Source of the DNA: Coix lacryma-jobi var. lacryma-jobi
Lineage: Eukaryota; Streptophyta; Magnoliopsida; Poales; Poaceae
Assembly: GCA_009763385.1 (NCBI GenBank)
Contig: VDCT01000325.1
Span: 434,001 to 498,000, forward strand
Direction: 5' to 3'
DNA length: 64,000 nucleotides
Both the position numbers and the translations under genes were made by a program. How positions within the stretch are numbered: position 1 is the first letter of the stretch; each line of letters opens with the position of its first letter. Of the stretch, positions 21,001 to 28,265 are shown piece by piece. A model generated the notes under the pieces. The model did no database searches and was not told where the DNA came from. It saw only the letters and a program-made list of their open reading frames with translations.

Positions 21001-21690
21001 GGCTTGAATTTTGAGATAAGAGGGTCTCAAAATTAATTTCCCAGTTGCACATGCGGTGCAAATAAAATCCGAGGATTGGGAAAATCTTGCATCACTTAGA
21101 TTGTGACCAACAGAATTTTTCGTAATTTTTCTCATCATCCCTATGCCGGGGTGACCAAGGCGATCATGCCAAGTTTGGAATGCATTGACATTCTGAAAAA
21201 TTACTTTGTACGCAACATGTCGTACGGGTTTGGTATATGTATAGTACAATCCAGACGGGAGCGAGGGAAATTTTTCTAGTGTCTGTTTGCCATATCCGTT
21301 GTCCTTTGTAATGAGAAGGGATTTCTCATTATAGTCATTGTGAGTTTCAATATGAAACCCATTTTTGCGGATATCTCTATAACTTAGCAGGGTACGAGTT
21401 GAATCGGGATACAAGAGTGCATCCTCAATTGTTATCGTTGTACCCATAGGTAGCATAATAGTGGCTCGTCCAGAACCGACTATTACAGCATCGCGTCCAG
21501 CGATTGTTAAAATATTTCCTTTATTCTTTGTTAGATTTTGGAAATATTTTATTTCTCTAAGTATAGAGTTAGTGGTAGCACTATCAACAAGACACATTTC
21601 CTCATCCATCGGATTGACTCCCGTACAATCTATATAAAATGGAGAATAAAAATAAAAATTCTCAACATAGAAATATAGATTAATCAACAT
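18079..21690 (-). CDS. pol: Copia-B Pol polyprotein (protease, integrase, reverse transcriptase, RNase H)
   Basis: 1203-residue open frame with all Copia domains in order. Protease: CLVDSATTNS at about residues 33-42. Pre-integrase: WHDRLGHPG near 178. Integrase core: GDICGP, RMDNVAEF and QNGLAES carry the D, D and E. Reverse transcriptase: the Copia start near 760 and the catalytic YVDD in ISVYVDDLNIIGH. RNase H: GYADAGYRSD, then SEIVAL and YEDNAACV. It ends MRRLRDLQGSGGEIS. It copies element RNA into cDNA within the particle and integrates it. The first Met is probably not the true start, because TGVNPMDEE is conserved with Copia-A and preceded by an AG that could be a splice acceptor. The protease has Ala where DSG is usual; this variant occurs in this lineage as far as I recall. 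Confidence 0.96.
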   Translation of the reverse strand: MLINLYFYVENFYFYSPFYIDCTGVNPMDEEMCLVDSATTNSILREIKYFQNLTKNKGNILTIAGRDAVIVGSGRATIMLPMGTTITIEDALLYPDSTRTLLSYRDIRKNGFHIETHNDYNEKSLLITKDNGYGKQTLEKFPSLPSGLYYTYTKPVRHVAYKVIFQNVNAFQTWHDRLGHPGIGMMRKITKNSVGHNLSDARFSQSSDFICTACATGKLILRPSYLKIQAEPLKFLERIQGDICGPIQPLSGPFRYFMVLIDASTRWSHVCLLSTRNHAFAKIIAQVIKLRANHPEHQIQSIRMDNVAEFSSRAFNDYCMALGIQVQHSVPYVHTQNGLAESLIKRIKLIARPLLQNSNLPTSCWGHAVLHAADLIQLRPTAYHATSPLQLVRGNIPNISHLRKFGCATYVPISPPQRTSMGPHRKLGIYVGYQSPSIIKYLEPLTGDLFTARYADSIFDEDHFPALGGEQTNHKECQEINWDATAISNDDPRTSETELQVQKIINLQHIANNMPDAFTDYKGVTKSYNPARNVPARVEVPNKTTPLPSKRGRSTAISKDAAPSKQRKKKNSSNQVNATQPHVEQHPVEVQPSHPTSTVHSITDVGTSECPDATILGNDDASQRVHEISINYLESGESYDRKTTFVDMHFSAMVAELLQNDPDPKSMAECKKRSDWNLWKEAIQAEIASLTKRKVFSHAMPTPSKVFPVGYKWVFIRKQNENNEVVRYKARLVAQGFTQRPGIDFNDTYSPVMDGITFRYLISLAVQNHLSMQLMDVVTAYLYGSLDSDIYMKVPDGIPIPNQNANRNMYCVKFQKSLYGLKQSGRMWYNRLSEYLLQKGYSNSNDCPCVFIRKSQTRFCIISVYVDDLNIIGHQQDIDEARNHLKTEFELKDLGHTKFCLGLQLEHLPTGIFIHQSAYIQKVLERFNMDKSHPSKTPMVVRSLEMETDPFRPRDEGEDVLGPHVPYLSAIGALMYLANCTRPDIAFAVNLLARYSAAPTKRHWTGVKHILRYVNGTRDLGLFFKRGPNSDIVGYADAGYRSDPHHGRSQTGFVFLHNETAISWKSSKQTLVTTSTNHSEIVALYETSRECVWLRRMINHIQQSCGLGVINSPTIIYEDNAACVTQMETGYIKSNINKHISPKLFYPHELQQQGEIDILQIKSCDNLTDLFTKSLPASTFEKCVKGIGMRRLRDLQGSGGEIS

Positions 21691-21815
21691 ATGGATATTT
21701 AAATGTGCTTATTACAATGAAACATCAAATGTGCCATAATTAAGGTAAATAAAAGACAGTAATTTATTACAACTCATGGGCATAATATTTAGGCAATCTA
21801 AGAAGACTAGGGAGT
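21691..21815 (-). other. AT-rich gag-pol spacer, possible intron
   Basis: Between the gag stop and pol. The pol end has TATATAG just upstream of TTGTACGGGAGTCAATCCG; Copia-A has the same TATATAG before TTTCTACGGGGGTCAATCC. Amino acids TGVNPM are conserved upstream of the first in-frame Met. Splicing from late gag into pol would explain this, but no donor could be fixed. Confidence 0.4.
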
Positions 21816-22892
21816 CTATTCATAGTCTCCAAACATATCTCCAGAACCATATTCTAGGAGCATGTTGTCTAAGTCTTCATCTTCCCCTTCAGGTGGGAGG
21901 AGTGTCATGATGTTGCTTGCATCCGCTGCGGCGGACTTGGAGCATCCTGGGGCGTCTTGTGCTGCGGCATCAAGATGAGAGTTAAAGTGTGCTTCAAATT
22001 TCTTTCCACCTTGGTTGGTACGTCCTTGATCAGAGCGCCCACGTCCAACGGATTTCAAGTACAATTCCACTAAGTGCTTAGGGGTGCGACATTTCTTAGT
22101 CGGGTGGTTGTAGCAACCACACTTTGCACAAGTGTTGGACTTGTTAATCGACTTAGAATTATCATTCCTCTTAGCACCACGGTACTTGCACTGTCTCTTG
22201 CGCTTGTTCTTAGACTTGGAGGTTCCAGGATTGCCATTATGAGTGACATCCTGCTGTGTTTGTTTCTGAGTGTTAGCATGCACTTCAGGCAAAGGTTTAG
22301 CACCAACCGGTCCTTGGTTGGTGTTCCAGATGAGGAGCTCATCATGCTTTTCTGCCTGAAGCAATATCTTAATCAGATCAGAATAAGCTGTAAACCCCCT
22401 TTGACGGTATTGTTGTTGAAGGATTATGTGTGCAGGACGCATGGTAGACAGAGTCTTCTCAATTTTGTCCTCATCACTTGGTTCCTTCTCACAAAATCTC
22501 AGCTTGGAACTGATTTTGTGCACAGCATGGTTGAACTCTCCAACAGTTTTGAAATCCTGTATGCGGAGGTGGTTCCACTCATTGACAGCCTCTGGAAGGA
22601 CAACTGCCTTTTGCTGTTCATACCGTGTCTGTAGAGCAAGCCAGAGAGCGCGTGGGTCCTCTTCCATCAGATACTCAGCTTTGAGATCAGGATGGATGTG
22701 GTTCCTTATTACAAATAAGGCACTGTACTTGTGGGTATCAGACAAGGGGTCTACACCCATCTCAGGCGGTGTGATCGCCGAGTATAATCCGCGCAGCGAT
22801 AGACTCACTTTGAGATCCATCGCCCATGTGGGGAAGTTGTTGCCATCAAGAGCGAGGGACTCGAACTCTTTGGCGGCTAGTTTGGTAGCCAT
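21816..22892 (-). CDS. gag: Copia-B Gag
   Basis: 358-residue ORF starting MATKLAAKEFESLALDGNNF. The N-terminal two-thirds is a UBN2-type Copia capsid domain, with WAMDLKVSL, HIHPDLKAEYL and LWLALQTRYEQQK. A basic Asn/Lys-rich linker follows, then one CCHC knuckle CAKCGCYNHPTKKC (about 258-271) and an acidic tail ending EYGSGDMFGDYE. It forms the particle and binds genomic RNA. No frame disruption is seen, unlike the Copia-A copy. The start is the first Met of the frame and aligns to Copia-A Gag residue 8 or so. Confidence 0.95.
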   Translation of the reverse strand: MATKLAAKEFESLALDGNNFPTWAMDLKVSLSLRGLYSAITPPEMGVDPLSDTHKYSALFVIRNHIHPDLKAEYLMEEDPRALWLALQTRYEQQKAVVLPEAVNEWNHLRIQDFKTVGEFNHAVHKISSKLRFCEKEPSDEDKIEKTLSTMRPAHIILQQQYRQRGFTAYSDLIKILLQAEKHDELLIWNTNQGPVGAKPLPEVHANTQKQTQQDVTHNGNPGTSKSKNKRKRQCKYRGAKRNDNSKSINKSNTCAKCGCYNHPTKKCRTPKHLVELYLKSVGRGRSDQGRTNQGGKKFEAHFNSHLDAAAQDAPGCSKSAAADASNIMTLLPPEGEDEDLDNMLLEYGSGDMFGDYE

Positions 22893-23770
22893 GATGCCTA
22901 CATGTGAGTATGCATAGATTTAATTAAAATCCAAGACATGGTTGTAATAATTGAATACAAATGCAAATAATCAAGGTAAACTTGAATTGAAATAACGGGA
23001 ATTTTTCTCGATTAGTGGAACAAAAGGTAATCACCATGAGGGTGTATACCATAATTTTATTATTTCACGTATGTAATCCTTGTATGTTCATAGTCGAAAC
23101 AAAGGTGACATCGAGTGAAAAACATATTCCAAATGAGAGAAAAATTCAACCAAAATATTTGCATAAGTACTTGTTATAGGGAATTGAAATAAACAAAACG
23201 CATTGAACAAGTACGAAAATTGTATTCATAATGCAAAGTATGTAAATACTTTAAAGCAGTACATCAGATGTCTAAAACTAAAGGTAAATAGACTAATAAT
23301 TCTGATGTAAATAAAGCAGTAAAAATGCTTCAAAGTAAATACAAATTATTCTGTAAAAGAGAAATATAAAGATAACTACGTTTTGGGCCAAAAACTGAGG
23401 TAATTGAGCCCAAAAACGCTATTTTGAGTCCACCAGACCCAGGCTGAAAGCTCGCAGGCCCCAACCTGGGCCTGGGCCGGCCATTCGGCCCAACAGGGGG
23501 GTGGAGGGGGCGCCACCAGCGGTGGTCCACCCGCGTGGGCCCCATAGGCACGCGGCCCGAAGACGCGCGGAGGCCGAGGCTGGGCGCAGAGAGGCCCGGC
23601 GGGCACTCGGCGGCGGGGCGCGAGGCCGCACCGCGCGTGCGCCATCAGAGAGCCGAGGGAGGTGCTCGGCCTCTCCTCCGCTGGATCCGCGTGCCGATAG
23701 GTGCTGCCTCCGGCGTGTCTCCTCGGCACCGGCCAATCTGTGGCCGCCCCCCCCCCCCCCCCCGAGGCGC
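22893..23770 (-). other. Copia-B leader, with one AGT/TAG-type hairpin
   Basis: AT-rich near gag and GC-rich from 23390. At 23026-23050 GGT-aat-CACC...GGTG-tat-ACC repeats the architecture of the Copia-A hairpins with a changed internal loop. The three-way-junction module with GTACGCACGTTGAG was not found here. A run of about 17 C residues lies at 23747-23763. Confidence 0.55.
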
Positions 23771-24481
23771 TCAGGCCAAGTTGAGGGACCTTCGTGCAGA
23801 AGGCCCATGGGGCACGCTAATCCACGTCGGGATAAAGCGTGGGAGAGGTGGAGAAGGAGGAGGCGGTGGTGGTGAAGCCACCGGGGAAGCCGCTGGTGGT
23901 GCCAGCGACGAGTCGGCGATCACGTCGAAGCTAGCGGATGGGCTGCCGACGACGTACTCCGTGCAGGACGGCTCGCTCGCGCTGTACGCCACCGCACTGT
24001 ACGCCGGGCATGGGCCGAAGCCGTGCAGCGGGCAGAAGTACGGTGCGGGCAGCGGTAACGCCGGTCCAACCGGTGATGCCGGCGGTGACGCCGGTGGTGC
24101 CGCCAGAGGTGCCGCCGGAGCTGGAGGCTCCGGAGTGGGAGCCCGCGGTGGTGACGGCGGCTGCAGTGGAGCCGCTGCCGGCGCAACCGGCGGTTCCGAC
24201 GGTGGTGCAGGGACCACTACGTCGTCGATGGCACGACGGCGGTCAGCCCGTCGTCCTCGAGGGAGTCCGCGATTGCGAGAAGCCCGCTGGGGGAAGCCCC
24301 TGCGTGCGCCTCGACGGCGGTTGCCAAGGCGTTCGCCAAGGATCTCCCGAAGGTCGTCGAAGAGCGTCGCTTGGACGCGGTGGTTGGCGAAGCTTACGCC
24401 AAGTGTGATGGCACGTTGGTATGTCATCATCACAAGCTGAAGAACGAAGGAGGCAGAGGGAAGATCGCGGTGAGTCGCCAT
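23771..24481 (-). CDS. Extra Pro/Ala-rich leader ORF of Copia-B
   Basis: 236-residue ORF starting MATHRDLPSASFVLQLVMM about 50 bases inside the primer site. It has ATLFDDLREILGERLG near residues 38-53, a basic patch, and then a long Pro/Ala tract containing PYFCPLHGFGPCPAYS. Copia-A has a related order at 14723-15694, and Copia-C retains QLYDDLRIE near 25215-25241. A third-copy match argues for a real ancient reading frame. No known domain is recognised. The C-rich run at about 23747 lies just past the stop. Confidence 0.5.
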   Translation of the reverse strand: MATHRDLPSASFVLQLVMMTYQRAITLGVSFANHRVQATLFDDLREILGERLGNRRRGARRGFPQRASRNRGLPRGRRADRRRAIDDVVVPAPPSEPPVAPAAAPLQPPSPPRAPTPEPPAPAAPLAAPPASPPASPVGPALPLPAPYFCPLHGFGPCPAYSAVAYSASEPSCTEYVVGSPSASFDVIADSSLAPPAASPVASPPPPPPSPPLPRFIPTWISVPHGPSARRSLNLA

Positions 24482-24491
24482 CGTTACCTCT

Positions 24492-24529
24492 GCGATCGTA
24501 GCTCAGTTGGTAGAATCGTGCTGATAACG
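24492..24529. promoter_or_regulatory. Primer-binding region of Copia-B resembling the 5' half of tRNA-Ile
   Basis: The + strand reads TAGCTCAGTTGGTAGAATCG then TGCTGATAACG, ending at the LTR. It resembles the D arm plus anticodon arm of plant tRNA-Ile (TAGCTCAGTTGG, then CGTGCTAATAACG). The element RNA (minus strand) would therefore pair with the 5' half of a tRNA cut in the anticodon loop, as established for Drosophila copia with initiator tRNA-Met. Copia-A and C share only the last 12 bases. Confidence 0.55.
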
Positions 24530-24769
24530 TGTTGTAATTGGAATGACAATGTAAATGACAATTGAGACAAGAATATGTAGTGTCCTCTTCTTTTCCATTG
24601 ATCCACCATGGGTATATATACAAGGTCCTTCATGGAGGTTACACAAGGGAATAATACCCCATAAAGCCTCATAAACATGTTAATGAGAGGTGGTAAATCC
24701 TATTGTAAATAGGGTCATGATGGTGGTCTATTAAGGAGGAGATTAAACACCATTAGTAGTATTGTAACA
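24530..24769 (-). repeat. 5' LTR of Copia-B
   Basis: 240 bp, differing from 17446-17685 at two bases that I can see (CCTTCATGG for CCTCCATGG, and AGAGGTGG for AGAGGGGG). It contains GGTATATATACAAGG, that is TATATA on either strand, a likely core promoter. AAAAT (24770-24774) is the right TSD copy. Confidence 0.94.
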
Positions 24770-24774
24770 AAAAT

Positions 24775-25387
24775 CACGCGGTCTTTCGGCCGTGAGAACG
24801 TCGCCGCCGGGCTTTGGAGCGGCCGGCCGCCGGGGCCGTCGCGCCCGCCGGGCGCGGGGACGGAAACCGCAGGCGGCCGCCGGAGCCGCCATCCGGGGCC
24901 GCTGCCACCCGCCGGACTGAGGCGCCGCCTGGCCTCGCCAGGGCGTAGACGGTCGCCACAGCCAGGGTCGCCGGCCGCAGGGGCCGCCGGGCGCCAGGTG
25001 CAGCGGTTGCGCTTGCGCGAGGCGAAGGCTTGCCGGCCGCCGGGCACTGGCCGGCCGGGGGCCGGGGCTACAGCCGCTGGGGCCGTGGCCACCGCCGTCG
25101 GGCTGAGGCGCCGTCTTGCCGTGGTTGAGCGAGGAGCAGCCAACCACGATGAAAGCCTCGAAGTGAAGAAAAGATGACGAACACAATTAACAGGTTCGTT
25201 TTTTACCTTCTCAATGCGGAGATCATCGTACAATTGATCTCCAATTCGCCACTAGTGCAGGCCCATCTTCCCTGCTACAATCTGATGACGGAAGATGATT
25301 GAGTCATGGAGGATCACAAGACAGTAAGCCATGGCCATCCTCGTCGTTCTCGCTTTTCTCTGTTCCGGCAGAACAGTGCTGATAACG
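24775..25387 (-). other. Copia-C 5' leader with remnant leader ORF
   Basis: The primer site GTGCTGATAACG is at 25376-25387. In sense orientation DQLYDDLRIEKVKN (about 25199-25241) resembles TLFDDLREIL of the Copia-B leader ORF, and Pro/Ala/Gly-rich coding-like DNA follows (24780-25110). The frame has a stop upstream of DQLYDDLR, so this ORF copy is broken. The rest of the leader continues left of Copia-B. Confidence 0.55.
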
Positions 25388-25690
25388 TGTTGTGAATGAA
25401 TGTAAATGAACAGAGAGAGAACAACTGTTGCTTTCATTGATCTTTTGGGATTATATACTTGTACAGGGGTTGCGTCGTACGGACGCGATAGTTCGCTAAT
25501 GATCTAAAGGACATGTCTCTTCGGTGACATAACTAACTGTTAAGTAACTTTCTAATCCTATCCGTCCGGACGAGAGGAGATCAATCCTATCCGTCCGGAC
25601 GAGAGGAGATCACCGCGAAGAGGGAGATCAATCCTATCCGTCCGGACGAGAGGAGATCACCGCGAAGAGGTGTCTGTCCGTTTCGCAACA
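25388..25690 (-). repeat. 5' LTR of Copia-C with internal tandem repeats
   Basis: 303-bp LTR, + strand TGTTGTGAATG...CGCAACA, followed by the TSD GTTTC. A unit AATCCTATCCGTCCGGACGA starts at 25554, 25583 and 25630; each holds the perfect palindrome CGTCCGGACG. These extra units account for most of the length over the Copia-A LTR. Confidence 0.88.
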
Positions 25691-25695
25691 GTTTC

Positions 25696-26200
25696 TACTC
25701 AGTACGCCTGATTTGTCCCTCGATCAATCAACTACTGCTTATTGGCGAGGTAGCTACTGCTAAGTAGGCTCCATGATTGCTATTGGCAAAGTCGTCACGC
25801 GCAGGATGGCAGGAAATTTTCCAAGGGATTGAGATGAAGAGATGAATGTTACAAGTACAGAGGAAAGGCCGAAAGGGACGCATGTTTCCTCCATTCCAAA
25901 GTCCAAACTTTGTTAACAAAGGAATCTCGATCCCTTGAAATTCCAGACATTGATATCAACAATTCCAGGCCCGATGAGATTGGCTGACCGCTATCAAATG
26001 CTTCCATGGTTGCAAATGCCTATAACTAGATGGAGGATAAGGATGAACGAGGCAATATAGACATGTAACAACAAAATGCTTAAGGGAACACAGCCAGGAA
26101 ACTGTGGAAACCAATTCATCATCATAAGATAGAAATACTTTGGTTCACCAGTAAACCCCAACCAGCATAGCAATCTACGGCACAAAATGTGAAGACAGTA
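25696..26200. other. Host DNA between Copia-C and the P2 gene
   Basis: No gene, repeat or RNA could be supported. It may hold the far end of the HVA22-like locus. Confidence 0.5.
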
Positions 26201-26310
26201 GCTGCCTTTTCAGTACTTTCCAACATAAAACAAGGTTAAAAATCTAAACGACTCTGGCTTTCCTCTGGTTCCAGTGCCCAAAATAATACTCTGATGAATG
26301 ACTGCGCAGC

Positions 26311-27120
26311 TTAGTCGAAGAGGCTGAAGCCCATGTCCTGCAGGAAAAAATAACCAACATAGTCAAGTCTCTCGATGTGGTCGACGGTATCAGGATGGGA
26401 TTAAAGCAAGTGCCTTCATTAGAGTATTGCTGAAAGTAGTATTTGCTCATGATGATGGTAATATCAGAACAGAGTAGTTTAGTACTGCTGCTCTGATAGG
26501 GAAAAAGGTTGTGCAGATAGAATGGGTGAACAAAGATCTTACATCATCGCTTTCTTCCTTCTCTTCCACCTTCTCTTCCTTCTTCGCCTCAGCTGCTGGA
26601 GCAGCTCCGCCAGCAGCAGGGGCAGCTGCCGCAACAGCCACACCACCGCCACCACATGGGACTGAAGCAAACTTCTCCCTGCCCGCGGCAATGAGCTTGG
26701 TAATGTCCTTACCGCTCAGTTCAGACAGCAGGAGCTCCATCCTTTCATTGTCGACTTCGCAGCCAACTGTGATATGTACAAGTAGGGATGATAGGATTAG
26801 ATGTTTCTGCTAAATGACTCATGCGTCAAGTGAACAAGCAGCCAAATAAATCAGTGAATACAATTACCAACACAAATCAAACCAACTGTGCTAAACAATT
26901 GTTAACTTGTAACTTACAATTAGACATAAAACCCCAAGAAACATAATTGGCAGAATTGAGTCTTTTCCATAGTAACACGAGTTATCCATTGGATGTGTTG
27001 CACTCCTTGAAATGGCAGTTAACTGAAATTACCTGACTCCAGAATGGCTGTTAAGTCCTCGGCTGAGGGGCTGGAGTTCCCAGCAAGGGCAGCAAGCAGG
27101 TAGGCAGCAACGAACTTCAT
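26311..27120 (-). CDS. RPP2: 60S acidic ribosomal protein P2 (three coding exons)
   Basis: Coding exons on the minus strand: 27033-27120, 26543-26766 and 26311-26337, with GT...AG borders (donors CAG|GTAATT and GAT|GTAAGA; acceptors ACAG|TTGGC and GCAG|GACAT). They give 112 residues, the usual P2 length. The product starts MKFVAAYLLAALAGNSSPSA, continues with the dimerising helices (ILESVGCEVD, LLLSELSGKDITKLIAAG), an Ala-rich hinge and an acidic KKEEKVEEKEESDD tail, and ends DMGFSLFD, the conserved stalk peptide that contacts elongation factors. P2 forms the lateral stalk of the large ribosomal subunit with P1 and P0. A non-coding first exon (ending 27984) and long first intron precede it; the acceptor TGTGCAG|GATGAAG sits one base before the ATG. 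All frames are intact. Confidence 0.96.
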
Positions 27121-27983
27121 CCTGCACAAACCATCAAAAATAATCATATCAGTTATTTCCCAATTGTTTTAGCTACGTGACCAAAATCATATCAGTTCCG
27201 ATTTTTAAGCTAAACGGCCGAATGAGGGGAGGTAAAATGCTAAAACAACAGACACAAGAATTTAAAGCAAATCAACATAAAATCAAATTATCAGAGCACC
27301 ATGAATCTATTACCTGTTACAATAATATATCATAACAACAATGATGTAGAAGGTGTCAAACTGCAGGACATTGGAGCACCAGACAAATACAAACAGGCTT
27401 AACGGAAAACTGAAAACACTAAAATATACTTGGTGTACAGACCACTACAAGTCGACATGAACGCTTAAGGACCAGAGAAGATCTTAACAAGGCCCTCCTC
27501 AACTAGAGATCTAAGTCAACAAGCGTTCATGACATGTTATAAATGGCTCAGGGAATCATTCAAATCCCAATATGAGAACACAGCGCGCACAAATAGCATC
27601 GCATCCCAACAGCCACTACAGTAGTATGGGCGGATCTAGTTCTCTATGTGAAAGATGACAAGATGCCATCAGCCAACCCTTGCAACAAAGTAAGCTCGCC
27701 CATTCCAGACCTAAACCCACAAATAGAAACGCTAAATATCCATGCCCTAGCATCCGACACCAACCGTTCCACGCAGCAGCCGGCACTACTCAGATCCTCC
27801 GAGCCACACTACGTCGAGCCGGGCCGGTGACAAAAAAATCCAAACGCGAGAGGTAGAATCGGACATCGACGGCCACGCAAGCCGATGGACCTCGACCATG
27901 TGGCGACCCGACAAACGACGGTAAACATGAGGCAACTAGAAAGTAGAAACACTAGCACAAGAAGCAAAAGATTCGGAACTTAC

Positions 27984-28160
27984 GTGATCTCCCGCGCTCC
28001 GAGGACCCGGTCGACTGCGAATACCTGGAACAATCAAGCAAGCGGAATGAAGGTCAGTGGCGATTTGCGAGGGGGACTATATAGGAAGAAGAAGGGGAAC
28101 GGTGAGGAGCGCGCCGCCACCTCGAGGGACTGCCGAGCTGCTAGGGTTTTCGCGTGGGGG
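27984..28160 (-). other. RPP2: Non-coding first exon of the P2 gene
   Basis: Ends at donor CAC|GTAAGTT (last exon base 27984). It corresponds base for base to the S12 first exon (31468-31650), but the spot where S12 has ATATGGC reads AGATCAC, so no start codon is present. The 5' end is estimated from the TATA box and telo-box. It is joined to the coding exon by an intron of about 860 bp. Confidence 0.75.
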
Positions 28161-28245
28161 AGGAGACGGCTGCGAGTTTTGGTAGCCTTATATTGCAGAT
28201 AGCGGGCCTTCTGGGCCTCAGTGCGCATAATACTTTACTGGGCCT
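28141..28245 (-). promoter_or_regulatory. P2 promoter: site II, TATA and telo-box
   Basis: On the minus strand: AGGCCCA (site II, TGGGCCT on +) at 28239-28245 and 28212-28218, a TATAAGG box at 28187-28193, and the telo-box AAAACCCTAG at 28141-28150 near the expected start. Site II plus telo-box is the known arrangement of plant ribosomal-protein promoters. The same order appears upstream of S12 at 31648-31740. Confidence 0.85.
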
Positions 28246-28265
28246 ACCGGCCGAGCCGGCCATGG

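Larger units (their letters stand above)
17446..24769 (-). mobile_element. Copia-B LTR retrotransposon, largely intact
   Basis: 7.3-kb element with 240-bp LTRs (17446-17685 and 24530-24769) and a perfect TSD AAAAT (17441-17445 and 24770-24774). Gag (358 residues) and Pol (1203 residues) are both open. I see only two differences between the LTRs, so the insertion is recent. It sits inside the leader of Copia-C and belongs to the same family as A and C, as shown by the primer site, LTR ends and gag/pol similarity. The 1.6-kb leader carries an extra ORF and a run of about 17 C residues near 23747. It could still be capable of moving. Confidence 0.95.
16506..25690 (-). mobile_element. Copia-C, internally deleted relative of Copia-A, carrying nested Copia-B
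   Basis: The TSD GTTTC (16501-16505 and 25691-25695) frames the element. The right 5' LTR is complete (25388-25690). The left LTR keeps only 28 bp (16506-16533), identical to the first 28 bp (+ strand) of the right LTR, after which leader sequence follows. The whole gag-pol and most of the 3' LTR are therefore gone. What remains is leader DNA (16534-17440 and 24775-25387), split by Copia-B. It is a dead derivative that would need a partner for every protein. Confidence 0.85.
27650..28265 (-). repeat. Duplicated promoter/first-exon/intron block, P2 copy
   Basis: Aligns with 31125-31755 over the promoter, first exon and proximal first intron. Shared phrases include GCGCTCCGAGGACCCGG, CCTGGAACAATCAAGCAAGC, GAGCGCGCCGCCACCTCGAG, CCGAGCTGCTAGGGTTTTCG and GACCATGTGGCGACCCG. 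The similarity stops before the coding exons, which belong to unrelated proteins. Confidence 0.88.

Noticed and set aside
21550..21620. Loss of Copia-B protease function because the active site reads DSA instead of DSG
   Set aside because: Ala at this position is, as far as I recall, common in Ale/Retrofit-type Copia, so it is not evidence of a defect.
23501..24440. Long plus-strand ORFs opposite the Copia-B leader ORF
   Set aside because: They are complementary shadows of GC-rich DNA; the sense strand of the element is minus and that frame has the family similarity.
24492..24529. Possible tRNA-Ile gene
   Set aside because: Only the D and anticodon arms are present and the TpsiC arm and acceptor are missing; the position right beside the LTR identifies it as a primer-binding region.
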